Source: Rhizomys pruinosus (taxonomy: Eukaryota > Chordata > Mammalia > Rodentia > Spalacidae). From it: DNA of 64,000 bases. Below the pieces are notes generated by a model. That model did not search any database. It was not told the DNA's origin and saw only the letters and a program-made list of their open reading frames with translations. Location: contig VZQC01000610.1 in NCBI GenBank assembly GCA_009823505.1, positions 2,084,748 through 2,148,747 of the forward strand. The letters are read 5' to 3'. The first letter of the stretch is position 1. Every line of letters starts with the position of its first letter. This document shows positions 1 to 10,949 of this stretch, piece after piece. The position numbers and the translations under genes were made by a program.

Positions 1-408
1 TGTGCTGGATAGCTTTAGTGTCAACTTGACACACCTGGGTTGAGGGAGCCTCAATTGGGGAATTGGCTCCATTGGATTGGCCTGTGGCCACATCTGTGGA
101 GTATTGTCTTGATGGTCGAGCAGTGTGGGAGGGCCCAGCCCACAATGAGTGGTGCCACCCTGGGCAGGTTGTTGTGTACCGTATAAGAAGGCAGGCTGGG
201 CATGAGCCAGGGGAGCAAGCCAGTGAACAGCATTCCTCCATGGCCTGTGCTTCAGCTCCTGCCTCCAGGTTCCTGCCCTGAGTTCCTGCCTTGGGCTCCC
301 TAAGTGATGAACTGTGACTCAGGAGATGTAAGCTGAATAAACCCTTTCCTCCCCAAGTTGGTGTTGGTCAGAGTGTTTTGTCACAGCAATGGAAGACAAA
401 CTAGAACA
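1..408 (+). mobile_element. Solo LTR (TG...CA, about 408 bp), ERVL/MaLR-like
   Basis: The element starts TGTGCTGG and ends CTAGAACA. It contains a TATA-like GTATAAGAAG near 180 and an AATAAA signal near 337. Near-identical copies lie on the opposite strand at 48432-48831 and 62218-62624, both with 5-bp target duplications. The upstream duplication for this copy lies outside the window. There is no internal retroviral sequence, so it is a solo LTR. I cannot assign a family name. Confidence 0.75.
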
Positions 409-424
409 GACCTTAAAAGAAAAA

Positions 425-1375
425 TCTTATTAAATTTACTTATTTGTATGTGTGCCTGGTGCGTGCCATGTCATGTATGTGGGGGTCAGAGGTCAACTTA
501 GAGTCCATTTTCCAGTTGTCAGCCTTGGTGACAGATGCCTTTACCCACAGAATTACCTGACTGACCCCCACTTACTGACTGGCATTGGTAAGTGGAATGA
601 GCTGGGGGAGCCTAATAGGTTCCTAGTGGGGTTTTGGAAGACACTCAAGGGCAGAACTAAGGAAAACATCAAGGTCTGGATCTTCCAGAGCCAGGCCTGT
701 ATCCCTAGTGCTGTGGGCCTAGGCTCTGCCTGCTCCTTGGTTGTGCACTGTGCCTGTGCCCTCCGCAACTCAGCACGAGTCTGGTAGAGGGGTATTTACA
801 GGTCAGAATTCCAATGTGAAAAATTTGGCACTTTGGGACTAGCACAAGACACAGCTGTGGTTGGGGCTCAGTCTCTTCCTGCAGGTTAGAACCGTAGAGG
901 GTGTGAGGGAAGGCTCAGTGGGGCCAGGGCATGTCATTTCATATCCTTCCAGACAGAGAACTGAGGTGATTTCTTTTTTATATTTTATTTTTATTGTGTA
1001 TATAATATGTGTGTCTGTGCATGTGTGTGTACAGTCCTGCAGAGGCTAGAAGAGAGAGTGTGTTCACCTTGAGCTGGAGTTACAGGTGACTGTGAGCCAC
1101 CCATGTGGATGCTGGGAAATGAACTTGCATCCTCTCCAATGGCATCATGCACTGAGCCCTCTCTCCAGTCCCCATATCCTATTTTATTTAAATGTTTGGC
1201 AGTGCTAGAGCCTCATGCATGCTAGGTAAGCATTTTACCACTAAGCTACACCCCCAGCCCCCTCTCTTATTAATTTTATTTTTGAGATAAAGGCTCAGTA
1301 AGTTGCCCAGGTTGGCGTCTAGGGTAGCTGGGATCACAGGTTTGCACCAATCCCCATGGCTGGTCAAGTGTCCAC
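425..1375 (-). repeat. Cluster of old antisense SINE fragments (B3-, ID- and B1-like)
   Basis: A diverged B3-like piece lies at about 425-550. A B3-like copy with a CCCTCTCTCCAGTCCCC head lies at about 975-1174. An ID-like antisense piece is at 1190-1262 (ACCACTAAGCTACACCCCCA). A diverged B1 is at 1262-1375. The 550-960 interval is unique intronic sequence with no supported gene. Confidence 0.6.
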
Positions 1376-1912
1376 ATTTCTTAATACATTTTAATGAATT
1401 ATCAGTCTGAGAATTAAAATACAAACAGCCCAGGGTCATAGGGTGATTCCTGTAACCTCAGCATTGGAAAGGCCAAGGAAGTTAGGGTGGAGAATTCAGG
1501 ACCAGTCTGGGTTACATATGGAGATCCTCTCTCAAATGAAAACAGAATTGGGACTAAGAAGCAAACCAGTGAGCTCCCTAGCTTCTCCCTTTCCCTTGCA
1601 CCTGCTGGGCATTGTCTTCCTTCATTTGAAGCTAGCCATCCAAACCCATGGTTCTCAAGGTCGAGTCCACAGGCCTGTGGGGCCCCTAGATGCTTTTGGT
1701 CAGTCCTAGAAAAGCCAAATCTACTTGTCATAATAATGTTAGGACATCATATGCCCTGTCTGCTGTGTAGGCATCAGAGATGAGTGAAAACCCCAAGGTC
1801 TCTGTTCTAGGGGTGCCAACCCTTGATCATTCCCATTCAGCATACCACACCAGCTGTGTGAAAATGTCCTTCATAAAGCACTGTAGATCACAGCGGTTTC
1901 AAGTTTCTAAGG

Positions 1913-2114
1913 CTTTTTTTCCCCTTAGATTTTATGTTTCTGTGTCTGTGAGTGTGTGGCACATGAGTGCAGTTGCCCTCAGAAGGTGTCAGATCTTCTA
2001 GAGCTGGAGTTACAGATGGTAGTGAGCTGCCCAACATGGGTGCTAGGAACTGAACCCTAGTCTTCTGTAAGAGAAACAAGTGCTCTTAACCACCGAGCCA
2101 TCTCTCTAGCCCCT
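1913..2114 (-). mobile_element. B2/B3-type SINE, old
   Basis: Antisense copy: a T-rich tail at 1913, GAGCTGGAGTTACAGATGG in the middle and the head complement CATCTCTCTAGCCCC at 2099-2114. Interval 1376-1912 shows no recognisable element apart from B1-like traces. 2115-2600 has diverged antisense B1/B4-type pieces. Confidence 0.75.
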
Positions 2115-2609
2115 TAATGCATGTTTTGTAATATTCTGTGGAAACATTACATTTCTGCATGTGCAGAGCACGTGTGTGCTTATTAAATAAAGTGTCATGG
2201 TGATTTCCAGGGTGCCCTGGTGTTATGTTTGAGTTACAAGCTGGCCAAGCCCCAGTTTTTGTTGTTGTTTTAATATATGGCTTCACTATGTAGCTTTGTA
2301 CCAGTTCTCCTGCCTCAGCTTCCCAAGTCCTTGTACGGCAGGTATGTGCACAGTGCCCAGTGTGTCAACCCTTGGATTCAGTGGTCCTTTTGTTTTTTTC
2401 TGTCCTGGGGTTTTGGAAATAGTAGGCAAATATTCTACACTGAGCTGTGTCCTTGGTCTTCAACAGCCACTACTCAGGCAGCTGTGTCTGGCCTTAAACT
2501 CCTGATTCTTCTGCCTCCACCTCCCAAGTGCTGGGATTATAGCTGTGAAAACAGGCCCCTCCCCCTTTTAATCCTTTTTTTATTAATCTAGAATGTGAAG
2601 TGGCAGACG

Positions 2610-2767
2610 CTTTTTTTTTTTTTTTGTCTTTTTGAGACAGGGTCTCCCTGTAGACCCAGCTGGCCTGGAACTCGCTCTGTAGACCAGGCTGGCCTTGAAC
2701 TCACAAAGATCTGCCTGCCTCTGCCTCCTGAGTGCTAGGATTAAAGGCATGCACCACCACACCCGGC
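2610..2767 (-). mobile_element. B1 SINE, full length, antisense
   Basis: The copy has a poly-T stretch, then TTTGAGACAGGGTCTCCC, the paired CTGGCCTGGAACTC and CTGGCCTTGAACTC boxes, and ends at CACCACACCCGGC. These are the 7SL-derived B1 landmarks. Confidence 0.92.
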
Positions 2768-2886
2768 GGCAGACACTTTTTTGCTCAGCAGTGGTGGAGA
2801 AATGACTCCCTTAGGTTGTCCTCTGACCTCTATACCAGCACCCTGGCATGCACAACCCCCAAATAAAAGATATAATAAAAAATTAA

Positions 2887-3058
2887 GCCGGGTGTGGTGG
2901 TACACACCTTTAATCCCAGCACTGGGGAGGCAGAGGCAGGGGAGTCTCTGTGAGTTCAAGGCCAGCCTGGTCTACATACTGAGTTGCAGGGCAGCTGGGG
3001 CTACAGGGACACCTTGTCTCAAACAGACCAAAAAACAAAACAAAACAAACAAACAAAA
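2887..3058 (+). mobile_element. B1 SINE, sense
   Basis: The head GCCGGGTGTGGTGG is followed by TTTAATCCCAGCACT and CAAGGCCAGCCTGGTCTAC, and the copy ends in a CAAAACAAAC-type A-rich tail. Confidence 0.92.
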
Positions 3059-3119
3059 AATTTAAAAGAAAAAATGAAAAAATAAAATGGATACTGTGGG
3101 TACTTTAAGAAAGTAACTC

Positions 3120-3370
3120 GGGGCTGGAGAGATGGCCTAGCGGTTAAGAGTGCCGACCGCTCTTACAGAGGACCCGGGTTTGATCCCCAGCACCCACATG
3201 GAGGCCAAGAACCGTCTGTAACTCCAATTCCAGGAGAACTCCAGTTCCAGGGGAATTCGATACCCTCTTCTGACCTCCGCAGCATTGCACGACACGGGTG
3301 CACAAACTTGCATGCAGACAGTACATTCATACACATACAGAAATAAATAAAATTAATAAAAAAATAAAAA
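3120..3370 (+). mobile_element. Young B2/B3-type SINE with internal 17-bp duplication
   Basis: The head is GGGGCTGGAGAGATGG and the tail AAATAAATAAAATTAAT. It carries two adjacent 17-mers (AACTCCAATTCCAGGAG, AACTCCAGTTCCAGGGG). A perfect 14-bp TSD TAAGAAAGTAACTC flanks it at 3106-3119 and 3371-3384, which supports a recent L1-driven insertion. Confidence 0.95.
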
Positions 3371-3592
3371 TAAGAAAGTAACTCATAGTATAGACTACTT
3401 GTGACAAGTTTTAGTTTTGGACAAAAATGAGGAATTTTAGAAAGCTATGGTGCAGTGGCTTTATTAACTACAGGGAGAACATTGTGATTTGTGTGCTCCA
3501 GTGTGGGTTTTCAAACTACTCTGGGTCAGCCAGCGCTGCACTCTTAGATCCTCTTCCAAGTATAGTAAGTAGGCATTTGAAAACACATTGAG

Positions 3593-3755
3593 GGGCTGGA
3601 GGGGTGGCTCAGCAGTTAAGAATGCTTTCTGCTCATGCACAGGACCTGAGTTCAGTTCTCAGCAGCTATGTTGAGTGGCTTACAACCTCCTGTAACTCCA
3701 GCTCTTAGGGAATCCAATATTCCCTTCTGGCCTCTGTGGGCATCCACTTATACAT

Positions 3756-3797
<42 letters not shown>

Positions 3798-3985
3798 ATA
3801 TAGACACATAAATAAAAATAAGAGCTGAAGAAATGGTACATACTGCTTTTGTGGAGGGCCCAATTTTGGTTCTCAGCACCCACAGCAAAAGGCCTGTGAC
3901 TCCAGCTCCAGGGGCATCTAATGCTCCCCACCACCTACCCTGACCCCCATGTACATACAATTAAAAATAAAGTAAATCTTTAAAA
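3593..3985 (+). mobile_element. Two adjacent old B2/B3-type SINEs, the first with a (CA)n tail
   Basis: The first copy starts GGGGCTGGAGGGGTGG and ends with about 38 bp of CA repeat (3757-3794) and an AAATAAAAATAAG tail. The second, from about 3820, has GAAATGGTACATACTG, CAGCACCCACAG and a TTAAAAATAAAGTAAAT tail. Confidence 0.75.
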
Positions 3986-4029
3986 AGTTTTAAAAGTAAA
4001 ATAACAATAAATCTTTAAATAAAAAAGAA

Positions 4030-4290
4030 AAAACACGAAGAAGGCAGCCAGGATGGCTTGGTGTTGGATGAAGATGCAGGACGACTTGTGAGAAACCTAA
4101 TAAAAGAAGAGATTAACTTATTTTCCTAGCTTAAAGGAGTGAGGGCATGGGGAACAGTTATTAAATTTGAAAGTAAAGTTGTTTTTAATACACATTTTTG
4201 TACTGTTTGGTGGGTGGATTTTCCAATAAAGTTCAGCTCACTACCTTTATTTGATTAGATTTTTCAAATAAAAAATATATAAATAGTGTA
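4030..4290 (+). other. Unassigned segment with a short open tail and an AATAAA signal
   Basis: Following A-rich SINE tail sequence, one frame reads HEEGSQDGLVLDEDAGRLVR, then NLIKEEINLFS and a stop near 4125. About 100 bp further on comes an AATAAA near 4225. The layout resembles the 3' end of a transcript (possible truncated retrocopy). I recognise no parent, and no poly-A tract or TSD was found. It may be chance. Confidence 0.2.
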
Positions 4291-4382
4291 AAAGTGTATT
4301 ACTCAGCTGTATTTATAGAATTGTTTCAGATGGATTTTTGAGGAGAGACCATTTTTATTCAATATTGTGAATGGTGATGATA

Positions 4383-4542
4383 CTTTTTTTTTTTTTTTTT
4401 TTTTTTTGAGACAAGGCCTCCCTGTAGCCTGAAATGGCCCAGAACTTACTATGTAGACCAGGCTGGCCTTAATCTCACAGAGATCTGCTTGCCTCTGCCT
4501 CCCAAGGGCTGAGATTAAAGGTGTGTGCCACCTTACCGAGTG
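4383..4542 (-). mobile_element. B1 SINE, antisense
   Basis: About 24 T residues precede GAGACAAGGCCTCCCTGTAG, ATGTAGACCAGGCTGGCC and a GTGTGCCACCTTACCGAG end. It is moderately diverged. Confidence 0.88.
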
Positions 4543-4599
4543 GTGACAACATTTTTTGAGCAGCTGTATATCTTTTTAGGGGAACTGCCAGCTTTGACC

Positions 4600-4810
4600 T
4601 TTTTTTTTATATGTGTATGAATGTACTGTCTGCATGTAGGTTTGTGTACCTATGTCGTGCAATGCCACGGAGGTCAGAAGAGGGTGTCGGATTCCCCTGG
4701 AACTGGAGTTAAAGACGGTCCTCAGCCGCCATGTGGGTGCTGGGGATCGAACCCGGGTCCTCTGCAAGAGCAGTCAGCGCTCCTAACCGCTAGGCCATCT
4801 CTCCGGCCCC
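4600..4810 (-). mobile_element. B2/B3-type SINE, antisense, without the 17-bp duplication
   Basis: The T-rich tail is followed by TGTATGAATGTACTGTCTGC, a single AACTGGAGTTAAAGACGG core and the head complement CCATCTCTCCGGCCCC. The flanks share CCAGCTTTG followed by C/T-rich sequence, an imperfect TSD. Confidence 0.88.
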
Positions 4811-4944
4811 AGCTTTGGCTTTTAATTTTGTGTTTTTTATTGTGGTTAGCAGGCTTGACTCACGCCGTGAAGTGTACTTAATTATCACTTGATCAATTTT
4901 AAGTTGTCCCAGATTAGAAAGATTATGTCACCCTTGTTTTTAAA

Positions 4945-5194
4945 ACAACTTTAAAAAAAAACCAGTGTTTTTATTTTATGAGTATGAGTCTTTTGCCTGC
5001 AGGTACGTAAATACACCATGGGCATGCAATGCCAGTGGAGGCCAAAGGGGTCATAGGCTTCCCTGGAACTGAAGTTACAAACTGTCAGTTGCCATGTGGG
5101 CTGGGAACTGAACCTGGGTCTTCTACAAGAGCAGCCAGTGCTCTTAACTGCTTCACCATCTCTCCAGCCCCCCAAATCAATCTCTCTCTCTCTT

Positions 5195-5243
<49 letters not shown>

Positions 5244-5352
5244 ATATATAGGGTCTCATGTAGCTCGGACTGTCCTTCAACTTGCTATGTAGCCAAGGCT
5301 GGCCTTGAACTCCCAACTCTCTTACCTTAAACTCCTGAGTGCTGGTATTATA
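4945..5352 (-). mobile_element. B2/B3-type SINE, then a (GT)n tract and a B1 fragment
   Basis: An antisense B3-like copy ends CCATCTCTCCAGCCCC at about 5169. A GT repeat of about 42 bp spans 5199-5240. An antisense B1 remnant with CTATGTAGCCAAGGCTGGCC follows to about 5352. 5353-5756 is unique intronic sequence with no supported feature. Confidence 0.8.
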
Positions 5353-5756
5353 AGGCATTGGCTACAAAGCCTATGGTAGGGCCAGAGTGTGTACTGCACT
5401 TCAGCACCCTAGGACCTATCCTTAAGTTCTTGTCAGTGCTGTGAACTCAGTGGAAAGGTAGAAAGGCTTGCTTTCTTTAGTGCTAAGTCTTCAAAAGCCA
5501 GGGCGGAGTTGTCCCCGTGGCTCGCTTCCATCCTGGTTTCCTGGAGCTGTGGCACACGAGATGGTGGATTCCCTTCTGGTTACATTCACCATTAGTGTCT
5601 GATTGTGGAAGTGTGTTCACAGACTTGTGTCTGTTGAGGGCTTGTTCTTCAACTCATGGGCTAACATCAGCCTCCAGAACAGCCAGGGTGTCTTTAGGGC
5701 CAATGTTTTCATGCCTGTTCCCTCCGTGCCTCCTTTTCTCTATCCCTTCCTCTCTC

Positions 5757-5897
5757 CCTTTTTTCTTTCTTTTTTGAGACAATATTGATAAGTAGCCCAA
5801 TAGCTGTGTAGACCAGGCTGGCCTCAAACTTACTATCAGCCCCCTACCTCTGCCTCCCAAGCACTGGGATTCGAGGTGTGTGCCACCGCGCCTAGCT
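5757..5897 (-). mobile_element. B1 SINE, antisense
   Basis: TTTTTTGAGACAATATTG, TGTAGACCAGGCTGGCC, CTGCCTCCCAAGCACTGGG and CACCGCGCCTAGC appear in B1 antisense order. 5898-6200 is unique sequence without a recognisable element. Confidence 0.85.
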
Positions 5898-6204
5898 TGG
5901 AGGCCATTTTAATCTATCTATAGCTGCTGAGTTTACACAAATTAGTCTATTGGAGTTCAGTAAAGGTGGTTTTGTTTTATTTTATTTTGAGGCTAAAGTC
6001 ATGAGTTTATAGTGGTGTTCCATCAGCCCTAGTTTGGCATCTTACAGGATCCCAGCGGGCTCCACACCGGTCAGTACTGTTATGGGGCTGGATCACTGGG
6101 TATCTGTCCTGTTTGGGGTCAGAGTTGCTCTTGGTTTGTGATGTTGTATTCTGGACCTGATGTTGTAAACAATCTTTTTAAAGAGTTAACATTTTAGAAA
6201 ATTT

Positions 6205-6507
6205 ATTGATGTATTTAGTGTGTGTGTGTGCATGTGTGTGATTGGTGTGTGTGTGTGCATGGGTGTGATTGGTGTGTGTGTGTGTGTGTGTGTGTTTTAC
6301 TCTGAAACAGGGTCTCTCACTGGCCTAGAGCTCAGAGTGGATTTGGCTGGCCAGCAAGCCTCAAGGATCTTACTGCCTCTGCCTCTTCAATGATGGGATT
6401 ACAAACATATGCCTTCGTGCCTGGTTTTTTAATCTAAGTTCTGAGAACCAAACTCAGGTTCTCACGCTTGAAAGGTAAATGCTTACATCTGAGCCATCTC
6501 CTCAGGG
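6205..6507 (-). mobile_element. GT-rich tract followed by a B4-type composite SINE, antisense
   Basis: An interrupted GT tract is at 6219-6297. It is followed by a B1-like half (CTCTGCCTCTTCAATGATGG) and an ID-like half ending CTGAGCCATCTCCTCAG. 6508-6905 is unique intronic sequence. Confidence 0.6.
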
Positions 6508-7022
6508 AGTCTCCACATCCTTTATCACAGTTTCCACCATCTGTCCCTGCTTCAGATCAGACTACTTGGGGGGTGCGCTGGCTCTCTAGAGGGTGCCCTG
6601 GCTCTCTGGGGGCTGTGCTAGTTCTGTAACTTGCTGTGTGAGAACCCTCAGGCACAGATCCCTGTCTTGGAAGCTAATAATTTTGGTAACATCTACTAAG
6701 ACTGGCTTTCCTTGGGGATTTTTTGGTGGACACCAAATGACTGGGAATTGAGAGACTTCAGAGTAACTCAAAGGATCCGGGCTCTGTCAATCCCAGAGTT
6801 CATATTGCAAGTGTACCTACCTTGTTAGCCTGACTCAGCCTCAAGTCTCCTGTGAGACACTGAGTGGCTTCTGAATCCAGTGTCAGTAGGAGTGTGGGCT
6901 TTGGTCCTTGGAGACAAAAGCTGTTTTAGAACAGAAGTCTTCTCAGAACTGTCCATCTCAGTCCCTGGGTGTCACAGGCCACAGGGCCCTTAACTTCATG
7001 TTCTCTGTCTCTCCATGTTGGG

Positions 7023-7024
<2 letters not shown>

Positions 7025-7069
<45 letters not shown>
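7025..7069. repeat. (CA)n microsatellite
   Basis: About 22 uninterrupted CA dinucleotides. The histidine/threonine stretch of an open frame across it is a by-product of the repeat. Confidence 0.95.
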
Positions 7070-7070
<1 letters not shown>

Positions 7071-7130
7071 CCGTAACCCCATCTCAGTTTTCTATTTGTT
7101 TGTTTTGCTTTCCTTTATTTTATCTTTTAA

Positions 7131-7380
7131 AAAAAATTTTTAAATTAATTTTTTATTTATTTCTGTATGTGTATGAATGTACTGTCTGCATGCAAGTCTG
7201 TGCACCCATGTTGTGCAATGCTGCGGAGGTCAGAAGAGGGTGTCGGATTCCCCTGGAACTGGAGTTCTCCTGGAATTGGAGTTTCAGACGGTTCTCGGCC
7301 GCCATGTGGGTGCTGGGGATCGAACCTGGGTCCTCTGTAAGAGCAGTCGGTGCTCTTAACAGCTAGGCCATCTCTCCAGC
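7131..7380 (-). mobile_element. Young B2/B3-type SINE with 17-bp duplication, antisense
   Basis: The copy has an AT-rich tail, TGTATGAATGTACTGTCTGC, the two adjacent 17-mers in reverse complement and a CCATCTCTCCAGC end. It closely matches the copies at 9124 and 36225. Confidence 0.92.
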
Positions 7381-7382
7381 TT

Positions 7383-7705
7383 TTAATATTTTTGAGACAG
7401 GGTCTCCCTGTAGCCCCAGCTGGCCTGGAACTTGCTATGTAGACCAGGCTGGCCTTGACCTTACAGTGCTCTGCCTGCCTTTGTCCCTCAAGTGCTGGGA
7501 TTAAAGGCGTGTACCACCTCGATGGGCTGGCTTTGTTTTTTTTTGGTTTTTTTTTTTGAGACAGGTCCTCTGTAGCCAAGCTTCCATCCTCCTGCCAGGA
7601 TTATTAGCCTGCACCACCATGCTAGATTTATGTGGTGCCGGGGAATTTAGGGCTTTCTGCATACGAGGCGAGCACTCTACCAATTGAACTATATACTGCA
7701 GCCTT
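7383..7705 (-). mobile_element. B1, B1 fragment and ID element in a row, antisense
   Basis: A near full-length B1 is at 7386-7527. A degraded B1 with a GAGACAGGTCCTCTGTAGCC start is at 7536-7627. An ID-type tRNA-derived piece is at about 7632-7705 (GGCGAGCACTCTACCAATTG). All three lie antisense. Confidence 0.8.
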
Positions 7706-7839
7706 GTTTTAAATGCCTTCCTCATCTTACCCATATACTTTTTTTTCATGAAAATGTTTCTGAGCTCATTGTAGTTCAGTGGCAGGACAGTAATTCTACT
7801 CTCCATCCTTTTTGAGACTATTATTTTTATTTATTATTT

Positions 7840-8265
7840 TAAATTTATTATTTTTACTTAAAATTTTTAATTTTATACACATGAATGCATTGTCAGCGTA
7901 CCCATGTCATACGGTGCCTACAGAGGACAGAAGAGGGGAACTCCTAGAACTGAACTTACAGGTAATTGCTAGCTGCCATGTGGGTGCTGGGAGTTGAACC
8001 CAGGTCTTCTGCAAGAACAGCCAGTGCTCTTAACTGCTGAGCCACTTCTCCAGCTCCTCCTTATTTTTACGTTTGTGTGTGTGTGTGGGGGGTATGTGTG
8101 GTATGTGTACGTGGGTGGGTGCAGGTGCCCTCGGGAGCTAAGTCGGGTGTGGAATTCCCTAGTTATAGGCAGTTAGCCTCTTGATGGGGGTGCTGGGAGC
8201 TGAATTCCAGTCCTGCAAAAAGAACAGTACCTGGCCTTAATCACTGGGCCATCTCTCCACTCCTG
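7840..8265 (-). mobile_element. Two B2/B3-type SINEs in tandem, antisense
   Basis: The first ends CCACTTCTCCAGCTCC near 8057. The second has a GTGTGTGTGTGTGGGGGG stretch and ends CCATCTCTCCACTCC near 8264. Confidence 0.75.
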
Positions 8266-8353
8266 GAATATTATTTTCTTTCTTTGCTTGGTAACAGATT
8301 TTTAAACAGAGAGAGAGAAAAAAAAACAAACAACAACAAAAATCTTATCCCTA

Positions 8354-8544
8354 GCCGGGCGTGGTGGCACACGCCTTTAATCCTAGCACTTGGGAGGCCG
8401 AGGCAGGTGGATCTTTGTGAGTTCAAGGCCAGCCTGATCTACGGAGTGAGTTCCAGGAAAGTTGGGGCTACAGAGACCCTGTCTTGAAAAAGACAAAAAC
8501 AAAAACAAAAATAAAAAACAACAACAACAACAACAACAAAACCC
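8354..8544 (+). mobile_element. B1 SINE with perfect 13-bp TSD
   Basis: The head GCCGGGCGTGGTGGCACACG leads through B1 landmarks to a long (CAA)n-rich tail. AAATCTTATCCCT is repeated at 8340-8352 and 8545-8557. A young insertion. 8558-8840 is unique intronic sequence. Confidence 0.95.
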
Positions 8545-8844
8545 AAATCTTATCCCTGAGAAGCACCAATTTTTATGTGGCATAGGTTCATTTTGTGAAC
8601 ATTATATGTTTGAGGCATGTGTTCTTGTAAGCAGTTTAAAACCATTATATACATTTATCTAAGAGCTACAATCAGAGGTTGTGTTGTAATTTCAAGTAGA
8701 ACTTATTTTGCTGCCTGATTTTGTATATATTGCAAAGATAACTCTTGTTGTAGTTTCCATTTGCAAAAAGTTTATTGTTAGAAGATTAGTCTTTGTATGA
8801 CACCAGCCAAAGAACAGGAAGTCTTTTTGTTGGTGTGATGTTCT

Positions 8845-9030
8845 TTCTTTTTCTTCTGTGGTGCTGGGCATAGAGAACATACCTTGCACATGTAAAAACC
8901 AGGGCTCTATAGCTGAGCCAGGCCTCCATCTCACTCATTAGAGTTCTGCACTACCACTAAGCTCAGCCTGCAGCACCTCACTGTAGACTCTAAGCAAGTG
9001 CTCTACAGCTGAGCCATGCTGCCAGCCCTT
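8845..9030 (-). mobile_element. ID-type SINE pieces, antisense
   Basis: TGTGGTGCTGGGCATAGAGA, GCTCTATAGCTGAGCCAGGC and a second AAGCAAGTGCTCTACAGCTG resemble the tRNA-derived ID core in reverse complement. Confidence 0.55.
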
Positions 9031-9118
9031 ACAAAGCCAAGTTTATTTGTGAGCATCTACTTAGTAGAATGCTGGCTTTTTATATTAAATAATTGGTCAA
9101 ATTAAGTGAGAGTTTTTC

Positions 9119-9641
9119 TTTTTTTTTTAATTTTTTTTAAAATTTTATTTATTTCTGTATGTGTATGAATGTACTGTCTGCATGCAAGTTTGTGCACCCG
9201 TGTCGTGCAATGCCGCGGAGGTCAGAAGAGGGTGTCGGATTCCCCTGGAACTGGAGTTCTCCTGGAATTGGAGTTTCAGACGGTTCTCAGCCGCCATGTG
9301 GGTGCTGGGGATCGAACCCGGGTCCTCTGCAAGAGAGGTTGGCGCTCTTAACTGCTAGGCCATCTCTCCAGAGTTGTTTTTTTTAATTTAATTTAATTTT
9401 ATTTTATTATTTATTTCTGTATGTGTATGAATGTACTGTCTGCATGTAGGTCTGTGCACCCGTGTCGTGCAATGCCGTGGAGTTCAGAAGAGGGTCTCGG
9501 ATTCCCCTGGAACTGGAGTTCTCCTGGAATTGGAGTTGCAGATGGTTCATAGCCTCCATGTGGGTGCTGGGGATCGAACCCGGGTCCTCTGCAAGAGAGG
9601 TTGGCGCTCTTAATTGCTAGGCCATCCGTCCAGCCCTCTCC
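9119..9641 (-). mobile_element. SINE-in-SINE: two young B2/B3-type copies, one inserted into the other's head
   Basis: The outer copy spans about 9119-9375, with its residual head after 9637. The inner copy spans 9376-9636. The inner copy is flanked by the 11-bp TSD TCTCCAGAGTT (9365-9375 and 9637-9647). The outer copy is flanked by AGAGTTTTTC (9109-9118 and 9642-9651). Both are antisense and carry the 17-bp duplication. Confidence 0.93.
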
Positions 9642-9689
9642 AGAGTTTTTCATAGGTATTAAGATAGTCCTTTTATTAGATGTGTTAAA

Positions 9690-9693
9690 AATG

Positions 9694-9738
<45 letters not shown>

Positions 9739-9800
9739 CCTATCTATCTATCTGTCAATCTATCATCTATCTATCTGTCTACTTATCTGTCACCTATCTG
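9690..9800. repeat. (TATC)n microsatellite
   Basis: About 14 TATC units occur in 9692-9760, followed by interrupted TATCTGTC variants up to the LTR-like repeat. The Y/L/S/I-rich open frame over it is a by-product. Confidence 0.93.
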
Positions 9801-9802
9801 TC

Positions 9803-10192
9803 ACAGGTAGCTTTGGTTGTCAACCTAACATGCTTGGGCAGAGGGAATCTCAACTGAGGCATCGCCTCCATTGGATTGGCCTGTGGGCATATCTGTGGCA
9901 CATTTCTTAATGGCTAATTGATAGAGAAGGGCCCAATCCATTGTGGGAGGTACCATTCCTGTGCACATGGGCTTGGTCTGTATAAGGAAAGCAGCTGGTT
10001 GTGAACCAGGAAGCAAGCCAGTAAGCCTCCAGGCTCACAACCATGGGCTTTGCTTCAGTTCCTGCCTTTAGGATCCTATTTAAGCTCCTGCCCTGATTTT
10101 CCCTCAGCGATGGACTGTGTGATCTCTAAGCTGAAATAAACCTTTTCCTGCCCAAGTTGCTCCTGCTCGTGATGTTCATCACAGTTACAGAA
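9803..10192 (+). mobile_element. Diverged LTR-like repeat related to the solo LTRs
   Basis: It shares GTCAACCTAACATGCTTGGG, CTCCATTGGATTGGCCTGTG, TATAAGGAAAGCAG and an AAATAAACCTTTTCCTGCCC polyadenylation region with the LTR at 1-408, but is clearly older. No TSD is evident. 10193-10455 is unclassified intronic sequence. Confidence 0.6.
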
Positions 10193-10457
10193 AGATCTGT
10201 GTGTGTGTCACATGCCGAGTGTCTCCCTCTACCATTCTCCACTTAATTTGTAAAACAAGTTCTCTTCACTGAAACCCCATTGGGGCTAGACTGGCCACTA
10301 AGGATCCACCAATCCGTGCCCCTCCAGAACTGGGTTACAGACACAGCAGTATTTAGCTTTCTCTATGGTGATGGTGGAGGCGCTCCAACCAAGGGTCTCC
10401 ATGCGTGTGCAGCAAACACTTCATCCACTGAGCCTTCTTTCTAGACTCTCCACCTAG

Positions 10458-10940
10458 TTTTTTTCTTTTTTAGTACCAGGGATTGGTACCAGGCTCACAG
10501 GCATGCTAGTCAACACTAAGCTACATCTCCAGCCTCTATTTAAAGCCACTATGATGAGCTAATCAACAAGGCAAGTGATATACAAGGCCCTTAACTCCAG
10601 TTACCTTGGGGCAAATGAAGCAATCAAGATTGAGCAAAGAAAATCAATTTCTATTTGTACCCTTTTAACGCAGAGCATGTTTTTCAAAATCAGTATAAAG
10701 CCAACTGCCTTTGCCCAGGTTTCTTTTACTATTTATTTACTTATTTATTTATTTATTTATTAACTTGTATGTATGTGTCTCTTTCTATGTGTATATGCCT
10801 GTGTACACACCTATGCCACATATATGTGAAAGTCAAGTGACAACTTTCTGGAGTAGGTTCTTTCCTTCTACTGCGTGGATTTTGGGGATCAAACACACCA
10901 CAGTTGTGGCATCAAGTGTCTCTACTCACTGATCCACCTT
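10458..10940 (-). repeat. ID-like fragment and old B3-like SINE with (TTTA)n
   Basis: An ID-like antisense piece is at 10458-10534. A TTTA repeat of about 30 bp is at 10731-10762, followed by diverged B3-like antisense sequence to about 10940. 10535-10730 shows nothing recognisable. Confidence 0.55.
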
Positions 10941-10949
10941 GTTAGATTG

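Noticed and set aside
3120..3200. tRNA-like head (GGGTTTGATCCCCAGCA) as a tRNA gene
   Set aside because: It is the tRNA-derived head of a B2/B3-type SINE. No cloverleaf with a proper acceptor stem is evident.
7157..7579. 140-codon minus-strand open frame
   Set aside because: It is translated B1 plus B2/B3-type SINE; similar peptides occur wherever these SINEs lie.
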